Below, piece after piece: positions 54,205-64,000 of a DNA stretch of 64,000 nt; position 1 is the stretch's first letter; each line of letters begins with the position of its first letter. The notes beneath the pieces are model-generated. The model was given only the letters and a program-made list of their open reading frames with translations. It did no database searches and had not been told where the DNA came from. A program made the translations under genes and the position numbers. The stretch lies in contig CP136067.1 of assembly GCA_032622095.1 (NCBI GenBank), forward strand, positions 119,399,281 to 119,463,280, read 5' to 3'. Origin of the DNA: Siphonodentalium dalli (lineage: Eukaryota; Mollusca; Scaphopoda; Gadilida; Siphonodentaliidae).

Positions 54205-54303
54205 TTGGAGACTCAGTGACCAGCGACGCGCTGCGAACCCATATCGACGTGTTTACATCGAATACAAATCCGACACGCTAACCACTGTACCACGGAGCTC
54301 CAT
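54205..54303 (-). tRNA. tRNA-like sequence or tRNA-derived SINE head, degenerate
   Basis: On the minus strand, GAGCTCCGTGGTACAGTGGT then TAGCGTGTCGGATTTG resembles an A box (TGGTACAGTGG), D arm and anticodon-stem start. GGGTTCGCAGC about 45 bases later stands where the B box (GGTTCGAATCC) should be, but is mismatched. Arms do not pair cleanly and the spacing is too long for a normal tRNA. A pseudo-tRNA or SINE promoter is more likely than a working tRNA. Confidence 0.35.
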
Positions 54304-54599
54304 GTGCACATGTCAAAACATACAGTAGTGACTCGATCACCAACAACAACGTTGACGACACATGTTCGACCAATATCACACTATCCCGCAGTGCTCCTGG
54401 ATATGAGCAGTAATTAGGAGACAACAAAAACAATGGATTTTAATTCATTTGAGAGGTTGAAAATATTATTTTCTTTGTTGTCCCTTTAGGTACCAAGAAC
54501 TGCTAAAATAATGAATAATTTCACACAAAGCTCCAATCATCAAACAGCTTATTGTCTTGGCTCTATGAGAGGAGGCTTCATTTGTATCATAATGTGGAG
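54304..54599. other. No recognised feature
   Basis: Nothing supported. Confidence 0.3.
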
Positions 54600-54602
54600 T
54601 TA

Positions 54603-55603
54603 GGGTACGTTCATACGCTGGCAATATTGCACCGCAAACTGCAAAAATGCCAGCTGCAAAATTGCCAAAACGGATTCATTTCTGCCAGTTGTCAACAAAT
54701 CAGCGTTAGTAGTGATCATGTACGACAGCCGTTTTTTTTCGTGATTGCTGATGTCGCTCAACTGTTTGCAATATATTAAGAACACAGTGCGTGTTGGTAT
54801 TCTTTGGCCAGTCAAAAATAATGTGACTTGATATGTTGGAATGTGAGATCCATCGATGGGATGCTGCTGATATATGAGTACCATAAATGTCACCCAGAGA
54901 GATGGTTGGTCCCCACTTAGCTCAACGAAGAATAACAACGACTTTCCGATTCTCGAGAAATCCCATTGGTACCCGCCTTGTATTGTTGTTTTTAACTGGT
55001 ACCACAAGCGTTCAAACTGTCGGTGGAAATTCCGAACCTAACATCCATGATTGGCAATTTACTCAAAAAGATTACCACTGCATGGATGCATGTACAGTCA
55101 CCCTTGTAACATACATACATTATTTAATCTGAATCTGTATTATCAAAGTTTCCAACTATTGGAAATTCCCATCTTTGGTGAAGTTGGCGACACTGTTTGT
55201 GTCCATTTTGCCAGCCCACTTCCCCTAGCTCCAACATTTCTGAAAAGTACCACTTTCGGAACTCTTTATACCACGTCATGAGATTCCTCGCGTATACATG
55301 TATACTTAAGTATTAATATGACAATAGCTGAGAACAAACTGTTCTATCACTGCCTCTCCCGATACACAATTCGAATCAAGGACAACACGGATACCTGTAC
55401 TTATTGTGAGTGGCCTCGGTTTATGGGCACCGGCAAAGAGGTAGACACCGTTATCATAAATCGTCGTTGATTGTTGTCAGCCAGCCACGACGGAGCACGA
55501 GCAAGCTAGACGGCAACCTGCAAAAATGCCAGCTACAAAACGACCATCGGGCATGGCATGTTTGCAGTTTGCAGTACAATTTTACCAGCGTATAAACGTA
55601 CCC
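54603..55603. mobile_element. PIF/Harbinger-like MITE with TTA duplication
   Basis: The left end GGGTACGTTCATACGCTGGC (54603) and right end GCGTATAAACGTACCC (ending 55603) are inverted, with TTA on both sides (54600-54602 and 55604-55606). Inverted homology continues: GCAATATTGCACCGCAAACT then GCAAAAATGCCAGCTGCAAA against GCAGTTTGCAGTACAATTTT and GCAACCTGCAAAAATGCCAG. The 1.0-kb interior has no transposase or Myb-like domain. TTA target duplication and GG...C ends are the hallmarks of PIF/Harbinger elements. Confidence 0.82.
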
Positions 55604-55606
55604 TTA

Positions 55607-55815
55607 GATCTTTAATCGCATAACATAGTGTCATACCCCCATATATTATAATGAAGAATAAAGCAGTCAGAAATATTCCAGCCCAATGAAAACAACTGTT
55701 GATATGCAGTGTGGTCTACTCAAGCAAGGAGCAATCAACATAAATTAGGCCACAGTGTTAAGAGATATGGTGGTCAGCTTTAATGTGGTTATGAAGCCAT
55801 GACCCAGAACACATA
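55607..55815. other. No recognised feature
   Basis: Nothing supported. Confidence 0.3.
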
Positions 55816-56280
55816 TCAGTCCAATTTTTCATTGAACAACATGAATGACATGAAAATTCTCAAATATAGAAAATTATTTGTGGGCAGTTGTCTTTCTAAG
55901 TGAAAATAATCATCAAATTTCATGAATAAGTCTCCTCTCACGATCTTCATATATGATATCATGGACATATGATCTGCAGTTTTGAAACTGATATATTTTA
56001 CGGAAGTTCTTGGTACCTGAAAACGGTGAAATTTTAAATATTTTCCATGCAATAAAAGTGAAGTAAATGAGATTATAATAACCAATTGTTCGATGGTTCT
56101 TAAATATTGTATCACAATAATCGCTTGTACCAAATTTCACAAATAAATTCCTGACAGATTTTGAGAAAATCCATTTAGAAATACCAGGAAATTTTGGCCA
56201 AACGTGCATCTGACCCTTAACGAAATCGAGTTTGCAGCAAAGATCCTTAGAAACAAAGAACATTAGAAACGAAAGGACTG
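55816..56280 (-). pseudogene. Possible LINE C-terminal fragment
   Basis: A 152-codon minus-strand frame (56371-55913), continued in another frame to 55816, contains CDTIFKNHRTIGYYNLIYFT then FIAWKIFK. This aromatic-rich text resembles the last segment after the zinc knuckle of LINE ORF2 proteins. It abuts the opposite-strand LINE at 56.29 kb, and its first codons are merely the antisense of that element. The family call is weak. Confidence 0.35.
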
Positions 56281-56289
56281 GGCGATTTG

Positions 56290-57290
56290 TATGGTCCGAC
56301 CTATTTATGAGAAAGATGACCCGGATAAACCTGAAAATTACATGAAAATCACACTTATGCACGATGTCCAACTGTTCACGAGTATCGTTTGCAGTCGCAT
56401 AAATAGTTTTCTTCAGGTTAATAACATTCAGTCTAAAGCCCAGGCTGGCGTTTCGCTAAGGATACAGTACGATTGATCATATATTCTCCCTACATTTGCT
56501 CACCCAGATAACGAAACTCAAGAAGAAAAAACCTGTATTGTATATTCATCGATTTTTCACGAGCCTTTGATAGTGTTTGGCTAGAAGGCCTTTGAAGAAA
56601 ACTTCAACATTTTGGCGTAAATAATTTAAAGATGTGCGTGATGACTGGGCTTTTCCCAAGTCTAAATAGCCTAAAACAAAGCGATTGTCTCTCATCGTAC
56701 TTTTGCCATGTACATCAACGATGTCGAGGAATACCTACAAAACTGCTATTGTAAGGGCATAGATATAAGTAAACTCAATGGCCGTGAAACAGGGGTATAT
56801 ATGAAGTTATTCTTAGTAATATACGCTGATGATACAGCTCTAATTTCAGTCTCCCATTCCGGTTTATAAAATGCCTTAAATCACTTCGCATCGTACTGTG
56901 ACACATGGAAGCTAAGCATCAACGCCTCCAAAACTAAGATAATGTTTCTTGGTTGAAAACCAAAACAAAGAAATTCAATGTCATTCAAAATAAACGTAAC
57001 GAAATTGAGATCGTGGATAGCTTCAAATAATTGGGCACGTGATTTAGTAAAAACGGAACATTTAGCAGGGAACGAAACATTAGACGCGAAGATGCAAAGA
57101 AAGCCATGTACAATGTACGCACTCATGAGTAAAGTCAGACAAAAAAAACCTCTCGTATGGCAGCATTCTTGAAATTTACGAAAAATCAATAACCCCTATA
57201 ATAACATATGGAGCCGAAGTATGGGGCTTTGAAAACACCACCTGCATAGAAAAGTTAGAATTAATATGTGGTGTATATATTTATGCTGCG
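56290..57290 (+). pseudogene. Decayed non-LTR retrotransposon, reverse-transcriptase region
   Basis: The readable RT order is: VRPIYEKDDPDKPENYMKIT; FTSIVCSRINSFLQVNNIQS; FIDFSRAFDSVWLEGL (56541-56592, motif A with its Asp); FAMYINDVEEYLQN; VIYADDTALIS (56817-56849, motif C YADD); and CDTWKLSINASKTKIMFLG (motif D). Stops and frameshifts separate nearly every block: after IQYD, after WLEGL, between motif A and B, and after IMFLG. The post-RT text (TFSRE, REDAKKAMYNVRT) fades by 57290. It differs clearly in sequence from the 38.8-42.6 kb element, so at least two LINE lineages are present. Confidence 0.85.
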
Positions 57291-57713
57291 CCCATTGCGT
57301 ATTCATTTATTCACCTGATGTATCATATCTAAATAATTTGAACTGTTGAATTAATGGGGGAATGGATTTTTGTTAGTGGGAAATTTATTTATCTATAGCT
57401 GCTGTATAGTTCTGGGTTTTTGTTGCGGGATAGCGCTGTCGTTCACTTTGGGGATTTATTTTTAAAAGTACACATATAACCTGTGGTTTTTCTTGCATTT
57501 TCATGATCACCTGGTGTCAAAATACCTGGGTAAACATCACTGGAGTGGCCCGCAGGCTTCAATTCAGTGAATTTTGCTGAAACGTTAACATTATTGTCGT
57601 CTATGGGAAACCATTTAGTTCAGTGATTCCATTTGCGGGCCCAGGAGACGGGGGCATTCCCCCATTACTCATAATGATGTGGGCACATGACCTCGGCCGT
57701 TTTGCAGGCCCCT
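57291..57713 (+). other. Probable 3' region of the 56.3-kb LINE, left of an insertion
   Basis: No coding text. The region is placed between the LINE RT and a nested MITE, after which a LINE-like 3' end resumes. Confidence 0.4.
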
Positions 57714-58524
57714 ACACTCTTATAACTAATGTGTAGAAACGATTACACATCAGATGTGTAAACCCGGTTAATACACATAGCAATGTGTAGTTTTATATAC
57801 AAATACATTGACCAAGGGCCGTTCTACACCTAATGTGTATATTTTGTTACACACAATTGTGTAAGAACGTAGAGCATGCGCATTGCGGTGCCTTCACTTT
57901 CATAGTCTGCTACGCGACGGCCATATTGTTTAAGTTTATTTTTTTTAATACAATCTACAGCGATCGTAGACAATGAATGCAAGTTCAGAATTCTGACTTG
58001 TGGGTATAGTATAAATGATATTTGAGGATTTATTTGTTAAAACTTTCATGGCGAATACTGCTCTTAGACTCGTTTATATGATTGTTGTAATACGGTAATA
58101 CTAATATCATGTAACCACGCCACATCCCTGGTTTGTTCATTTAAAACGAAAACTCACACACGACAGAGCAAAATATTACGTACCATTGTACGCCATGAAA
58201 GTTTTAACATATAAATCTCAATATGTCATCAATACTATATACCCACAGTTCGGAATACTGAACTTACATTCTTGTCTACGATCTATATGTGTAAGAATCT
58301 ACACAAAATATGTAAGGGATATGTGTTGATTTTATGCACACCAGTGTGTATAAATGTGTAGAAATTGACCCATTATTGTGTAAAAATTGTTAGACAATTT
58401 GTGTATGTACATAAAACTACACATATACTACACAAATATGTTTAAGATCAAAAATGAATAATGATTGTGTAGCAGGGCTACACATATTGTGTAGAAAACC
58501 TACACATTAGTCATAAGAGTGTAC
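57714..58524. mobile_element. Fold-back MITE with TACACAT/ATGTGTA boxes and TA flanks
   Basis: CACTCTTATAACTAATGTGT (left) and ACACATTAGTCATAAGAGTG (right), each flanked by TA, start long inverted arms. Inner arm matches are GATCGTAGACAATGAATGCA (about 57963) with CATTCTTGTCTACGATC (58269), and AAAACTTTCATGGCG with CGCCATGAAAGTTTTAACAT. TACACAT/ATGTGTA boxes recur at least ten times near both ends, as expected of subterminal transposase-binding repeats. The right arm lacks the segment around 57865-57930. No transposase is present. Confidence 0.82.
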
Positions 58525-58745
58525 GTCGACGAATAAAGGATAACCTCGGGAGTATGATTCAGATAGTATATATCTAATGCATGCACTTATATGTATTTAT
58601 AAGTATTTGTGATTATGTCCCATGTATCAAGTTTTTTTTTCATTTTTGGTTTAACGAGATTAAAGAATTGAACATTGTGTATAAATGTTTATCATGTACC
58701 ATGATAATTGGCTGAGAATAAAGCATTACTTACTTACTTACTTAA
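58525..58745 (+). mobile_element. LINE 3' terminus with (ACTT)n tail
   Basis: CATGTACCATGATAATTGGC then TGAGAATAAAGCATTACTTA, followed by CTTACTTACTTA, is a LINE-type 3' end: AATAAA just before a short tandem tail. It most likely belongs to the 56.3-kb element, split by the MITE. Confidence 0.65.
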
Positions 58746-58914
58746 CATCTCATCCGATGGTGTGCGGCTGTGTACTCGATATTCCAGACACCGATAGTAT
58801 AATAGTTGTCAATCGGCTCTTACGTAATAACATTTGACAGTTGTATGCTTTAATTGTCAACGCTGCAAATTAATGCAGAACATGGATATATACATATATA
58901 CAATGGGGTCACTT

Positions 58915-59300
58915 AAATCATCATCATCATCATCATCATCATCGTCGTCGTCATCGTCATCACCATCATCCCCATCGTCATCATCAACACATAAGCATCA
59001 TCATCTTCATTATCATCCGCATCATCACCATCGTCGACATTTTTGTCGCCGTCTTTATCAAACTTCGTCATCATCCATCGTCACCATTATCACATCGTCG
59101 CCCTCATCATCCTTATCATCAGCGTCGTCGACGTTGTTGTTGTCGTCGTCAAACATCATCATTGTCGTCGCTGTCATCTTTATCCCATCATCACCAACAT
59201 CGTCACCATTATCATCATCATCACCACCATCATCATCGTCATCATCACCATCATAATCCGCCAGCATACAATGTAGTCATCATCATTATCGTCGTCGTTA
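58915..59300. repeat. Imperfect (TCA/TCG)n trinucleotide tract
   Basis: Nearly 400 bases of TCATCATCATCATCATCATC-type sequence with TCG, CCA and TTA variants. It opens all frames, giving poly-Ser (140 codons), His-rich/Ile-rich and, on the minus strand, Asp-rich (69 codons) readings. None is supported as a gene. Confidence 0.92.
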
Positions 59301-59546
59301 ACGCCGTCGACTAATGATCTTTATATTGTCATCGTAGTGATTATCGTCCTGGCAACGCCTTTGTTAAATTCGGCCAAGTCTGGGATGTGTCAAAACTAAT
59401 TATCCCAACAGCAACCTCGACCCGACAAGACATAAAAACCGCGAGTAGACATGCTAGCTTAATGTAAGTGTAGCATGCATCTACTTAGATTGAGATAAGA
59501 TCGTGTAAATAGTAAATGAATTCCTGAAATGGCGATTCTTGCAATA

Positions 59547-59549
<3 letters not shown>

Positions 59550-59606
<57 letters not shown>
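59550..59606. repeat. (TA)n microsatellite
   Basis: About 28 consecutive TA dinucleotides, followed by GAGATG. Confidence 0.95.
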
Positions 59607-59610
<4 letters not shown>

Positions 59611-59624
59611 TGTACGATTCTGTT

Positions 59625-59690
59625 AGCCAACCGCGTACCGCGATCGCGCCCCGCGATCGCGATCGTAAATCGCGATCAGATCGTATATAC
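59625..59690. repeat. CGATCGCG cluster
   Basis: Seven overlapping GCGATC/CGATCG words (CCGCGATCGCGCCCCGCGAT and on) in 60 bases give a local, palindromic, CpG-rich patch directly after the TA repeat. Confidence 0.75.
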
Positions 59691-59794
59691 CCACCGACAT
59701 CATAAATATGTCATTGTGGTCAGCGCACCAGTGGTAATTAAAATAACACCCTACAGAGCCCAGACTTATCAGAACGAGCTCAGCACTAGTCCCG

Positions 59795-60044
59795 ACATTA
59801 GCCTTGACCTTGACCTCGCTCATATATGCTCATATAGGCATGTTTCTGGACCTCGACCGATCCGACTAAAATTTAATATGTAGGCATACTTTGATCCCGG
59901 GAACAATACGGGTGGGTCAAATTTCACATGCGATCGCGTCCTTGACCTTGACCTCTCTCATATATGCTCATCTAGGCATGTTTCTGGACCTTGACCGATC
60001 CCACTCAAATTTGGTATATATGCCTACTTTGATCCCGGGAACAA
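59795..60044. repeat. ~125-bp direct duplication next to the satellite
   Basis: CCTTGACCTTGACCTC(G/T)CTC, ATATATGCTCAT, AGGCATGTTTCTGGACC, TTGACCGATCC and CTTTGATCCCGGGAACAAT occur twice (59802-59915 and 59939-60044). The same module occurs once, inverted, at 53560-53660. Confidence 0.82.
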
Positions 60045-63000
60045 TTAGTTGATGCATATGTGTAGACAGTGTGACCTCTGGTAGTGGAAAACCGCTCCAC
60101 GCAGTTGAAATTTGGTAAAAACAGGTCATCACGGACTTCAATACGTCTATGTACAAACCCGAACATTATCGCTATTATGGCCCGTTTTTAGGGCTCCTAG
60201 ACACCCCACACGCATAACCCACGAACATAACAGGTATGTCATTGTGGTCGACACATCAGCCCTAATTACAATTTATCCCCACGCAGCTGGATTTCTAGAG
60301 CACGAGGTCAGCACGGGTCCCGGCATATTCTTCGTGATTTCATATAAATTGGCATTTCTACCTAATTTCGAGGTACCAGGACACTCTACAGAGATATCCC
60401 TCCACATTAGTTGATGCATATTTGTATAGAGTGTGATCGCTGGTAGTGGAAAACCACCCACGCAGTTGAAATTTGGCAAAAGCAGGTCATCACGGAATTC
60501 AATACTTCTATGTACAAACCGAACATGATCGCTATTATGGCCCGATTTTAGGGCTCCAGGACACCACACAGGCATAACCCACGAATATAGCAGGTATGTC
60601 ATTGTGGTCAACACATCAGCCCTAATTACAATTTAACCCCACGCAGCTGAATTTCTAGAGCACGAGGTCAGCACGGGTCCCGACATATTCGTCGTGATTT
60701 CATATAAATTGGCATTTCTACCTAATTTCGAGGTACCAGGACACTCTACAGAGATATCCCTCCACATTAGTTGATGCATATGTGTAGAGAGTGTGACCGC
60801 TGGTAGTGGAAAACCACCCCACGCAGTTGAAATTTGGTAAAACAGGTCATCACGGACTTCAATACGTCTATGTACAAACCGAACATTATCGCTAGTATGG
60901 CCCGTTTTTAAGGCTCCAGGACACCACACACGCATAAACCACGAACATAACAGGCATGGCATTGTGGTCAACACATCATCCCTATTTACAATTTAACCCC
61001 ACGCAGCTGGATTTCTAGAGCACGAGGTCAGCACGGGTCCCGACATATTCGTCGTGATTTCATATAAATTGGCATTTCTACCTAATTTCGAGGTACCAGG
61101 ACACTCTACAGAGATAACCCTCCACATTAGTTGATTCATATGTGTAGACAGTGTGACCGCTGGTAGTGTAAAGCCGCCCCACGCAGTTGAAATTTGGTAA
61201 AAACAGGTCATCACGGACTTCAATACGTCTATGTACAAACCGAACATTATCGCTGTTATGGCCCGTTTTTAGGGCTCCAGGACACCACACACGCATAACC
61301 CACGAACATAACAGGCATGTCATTGTGGTCAACACATCATCCCTATTTACAATTTAACCCCACGCAGCTGGATTTCTAGAGCACGAGGTCAGCACGGGTC
61401 CCGACATATTCGTCGTGATTTCATATAAATTGGCATTTCTACCTAATTTCGAGGTACCAGGACACTCTACAGAGATATCCCTCCACATTAGTTGATGCAT
61501 ATGTGTAGAGAGTGTGACCGCTGGTAGTGGAAAACCACCCCACGCAGTTGAAATTTGGTAAAAACAGGTCATCACGGACTTCAATACGTCTATGTACAAA
61601 CCGAACATTATCGCTAGTATGTCCCGTTTTTAGGGCTCCAGGACACCACACACGCATAACCCACGAACATAACAGGCATGTCATTGTGGTCAACACATCA
61701 TCCCTATTTACAATTTAACCCCACGCAGCTGGATTTCTAGAGCACGAGGTCAGCACGTGTCCCGACATATTCTTCGTGATTTCATATAAATTGGCATTTC
61801 TACCTAATTTCGAGGTACCAGGACACTCTACAGAGATATCCCTCCACATTAGTTGATGCATATGTGTAGAGAGTGTGACCGCTGGTAGTGGAAAACCACC
61901 CCACGCAGTTGAAATTTGGTAAAAACAGGTCATCACGGACTTCAATACGTCTATTTACAAACCGAACATTATCGCTAGTATGGCCCGTTTTTAGGGCTCC
62001 AGGACACCACACACGCATAACCCACGAACATAGCAGGCATGTCATTGTGGTCAACACATCATCCCTATTTACAATTTAACCCCACGCAGCTGGATTTCTA
62101 GAGCACGAGGTCAGCACGGGTCCCGACATATTCGTCGTGATTTCATATAAATTGGCATTTCTACCTAATTTCGAGGTACCAGGACACTCTACAGAGATAA
62201 CCCTCCACATTAGTTGATTCATATGTGTAGACAGTGTGACCGCTGGTAGTGTAAAACCGCCCCACGCAGTTTAAATTTGGTAAAAACAGGTCATCACGGA
62301 CTTCAATACGTCTATGTACAAACCGAACATTATCGCTATTATGGCCCGTTTTTAGGGCTCCAGGACACCACACACGCATAACCCACGAACATATGAGGTA
62401 TGTCATTGTGGTCAACACATCAGCCCTAATTACAATTTAACCCCACGCAGCTGGATTTCTAGAGCACGAGGTCAGCACGGGTCCGGACATATTCGTCGTG
62501 ATTTCATATAGATTGGCATTTCTACCTAATTTCGAGGTACTAGGACACTCTACAGAGATATCCCTCCACATTAGTTGATGCATATTTGTAGAGAGTGTGA
62601 CCGCTGGTAGTGTAAAACCACCCACGCAGTTGAAATTTGGCAAAAGCAGGTCATCACGGAATTCAATACTTCTATGTACAAACCGAACATGATCGCTATT
62701 ATGGCCCGTTTTTAGGGCTCCAGGACACCACACACGCATAACCCGCGAACATAACAGGCATGTCATTGTGGTCAACACATCAGCCATATTTACAATTTAA
62801 CCCCACGCAGCTGGATTTCTAGAGCACGAGGTCAGCACGGGTCCCGACATATTCTTCGTGATTTCATATAAATTGGCATTTCTACCTAATTTCGAGGTAC
62901 CAGGACACTCTACAGAGATATCCCTCCACATTAGTTGATGCATATTTGTAGAGAGTGTGACCGCTGGTAGTGGAAAACCACCCACGCAGTTTAAATTTGG

Positions 63001-63292
63001 TAAAAACAGGTCATCACGGACTTCAATACGTCTATGTACAAACCGAACATTATCGCTATATTATGGCCCGTTTTTAGGGCTCCAGGACACCACACACGCA
63101 TAACCCACGAACATATCAGGCATGTCATTGTGGTCAACACATCATCCCTATTTACAATTTAACCCCACGCAGCTGGATTTCTAGAGCACGAGGTCAGCAC
63201 GGGTCCCGACATATTCGTCGTGATTTCATATAAATTGGCATTTCTACCTAATTTCGAGGTACCAGGACACTCTACAGAGATATCCCTCCACA
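60045..63292 (+). repeat. 361-bp satellite, nine complete tandem units
   Basis: The anchor TTAGTTGAT(G/T)CATAT falls at 60045, 60407, 60767, 61127, 61488, 61849, 62210, 62571 and 62931, with the next break at 63293. Units are thus 360-362 bases. Landmarks are GACCGCTGGTAGTGGAAAAC, CCCACGCAGTTGAAATTTGG, AACAGGTCATCACGGACTTC, GGCCCGTTTTTAGGGCTCCA, CTAGAGCACGAGGTCAGCAC and ATTTCGAGGTACCAGGACAC. Minus-strand frames of 76-116 codons recur in every unit and shift register because the unit is usually not a multiple of three. They are not genes. The array starts exactly where the GATCCCGGGAACAA module ends. Confidence 0.95.
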
Positions 63293-63297
63293 TTAGT

Positions 63298-64000
63298 GCT
63301 GACCTCGTGCTCTAGAAATCCAGCTGCGTGGGGTTAAATTGTAAATAGGGATGATGTGTTGACCACAATGACATGCCTGTTATGTTCGTGGGTTATGCGT
63401 GTGTGGTGTCCTGGAGCCCTAAAAACGGGCCATAATAGCGATAATGTTCGGTTTGTACATAGACGTATTGAAGTCCGTGATGACCTGTTTTTACCAAATT
63501 TCAACTGCGTGGGGTGGTTTTCCACTACCAGCGGTCACACTCTCTACACATATGCATCAACTAATGTGGAGGGATATCTCTGTAGAGTGTCCTGGTACCT
63601 CGAAATTAGGTAGAAATGCCAATTTATATGAAATCACGACGAATATGTCGGGACCCGTGCTGACCTCGTGCTCTAGAAATCCAGCTGCGTGGGGTTAAAT
63701 TGTAAATAGGGATGATGTGTTGACCACAATGACATGCCTGATATGTTCGTGGGTTATGCGTGTGTGGTGTGCTGGAGCCCTAAAAACGGGCCATAATATA
63801 GCGATAATGTTCGGTTTGTACATAGACGTATTGAAGTCCGTGATGACCTGTTTTTACCAAATTTCAACTGCGTGGGGCGGCTTTACACTACCAGCGGTCA
63901 CACTGTCTACACATATGGATCAACTAATGTGGAGGGTTATCTCTGTAGAGTGTCCTGGTACCTCGAAATTAGGTAGAAATGCCAATTTATATGAAATCAC
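63298..64000 (-). repeat. 361-bp satellite, inverted array running off the window
   Basis: After CATTAGT the sequence continues as GCTGACCTCGTGCTCTAGAA, the reverse complement of a unit entered about 60% of the way through. Almost two inverted units follow, with CAACTAATGTGGAGGG at 63560 and 63920. The junction is a clean head-to-head switch. The array continues beyond the right edge. Confidence 0.93.

Noticed and set aside
54205-54303. A functional tRNA gene
   Set aside because: The A box is plausible, but the B box is mismatched, spacing is too long and the arms do not pair; kept only as a tRNA-like sequence.
58834-59256. 140-codon poly-Ser frame, and an antisense Asp-rich frame
   Set aside because: They are translations of a TCA/TCG trinucleotide tract that is open in every register; there is no non-repetitive coding context.
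60273-63698. Recurrent 76-116 codon minus-strand (and then plus-strand) frames such as ...VWCPGALKTGHNSDNVRF
   Set aside because: They repeat because the 361-bp satellite repeats. They change register between units, end at arbitrary stops and show no known domain.
1-64000. Bacterial or viral origin, or a defence-type gene cluster
   Set aside because: There are no dense gene arrays, Shine-Dalgarno signals or phage or defence families. Repeats, LINEs, satellites and MITEs point to an animal nuclear genome.

Overview
The window looks like a stretch of a repeat-rich animal genome, most likely a lophotrochozoan and probably a mollusc. I see no intact host protein-coding gene. There is no operon-like gene packing. 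The recognisable coding relics are retrotransposon or multicopy-family fragments, and most of the 64 kb is interspersed repeats, fold-back elements, MITE-like elements, satellites and AT-rich filler. The phylum is an inference. It rests on the flavour of the non-LTR retrotransposons (one carries a 2A-like motif near the start of ORF2), on a GGAC/GGAT microsatellite followed by a GTGACTATAGCTC...GAGCTAAAAA tail of a kind familiar in mollusc repeats, and on a LINE 3' end with ACTT repeats.

Layout. 0-5 kb: a 400-bp dispersed repeat, a frameshifted pseudogene of a multicopy invertebrate family (978-2451), and tandem repeats including a 257-bp unit with a near-perfect palindrome. 5-12 kb: an ACCATGGT cluster, a very large fold-back (6.4-7.6 kb) and a 1.4-kb element with ~125-bp inverted ends (9.84-11.28 kb). 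12-24 kb: old repeats, LINE fragments on both strands (17.1-17.75 and 19.0-20.0 kb), a family with GGTACTCAATCC ends (three places), a GCGCGC-ended MITE, and a nested palindrome element (21.76-22.14 kb). 24-34 kb: paired copies of several MITE-like elements, one nested inside a larger fold-back, and an AT-rich minisatellite. 34-38.7 kb: mostly unrecognised sequence, a hairpin, and an inverted duplication with a nested MITE. 38.8-42.6 kb: the best preserved element, an almost full-length but multiply broken non-LTR retrotransposon (endonuclease, reverse transcriptase, C-terminal region, 3' UTR). Its 3' tail recurs alone at 15.3 kb.

43-50.5 kb is a satellite and segmental-repeat district: a tandem duplication, a TIR element, a GC-rich CCCGGG satellite that flips orientation twice, and a 33-bp minisatellite. 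50.5-59 kb carries two MITEs whose class can be argued from target-site duplications (8-bp ATTCCACC, hAT-like; TTA, PIF/Harbinger-like), plus a decayed LINE interrupted in its 3' region by a TA-flanked fold-back MITE. 59-64 kb ends in a 361-bp satellite of nine complete units followed by a head-to-head inversion that runs off the window.

Nothing here works as a pathway. The common theme is repeat birth, inversion, nesting and decay. All assignments come from reading the sequence; no database search was run, and identities quoted are by eye.
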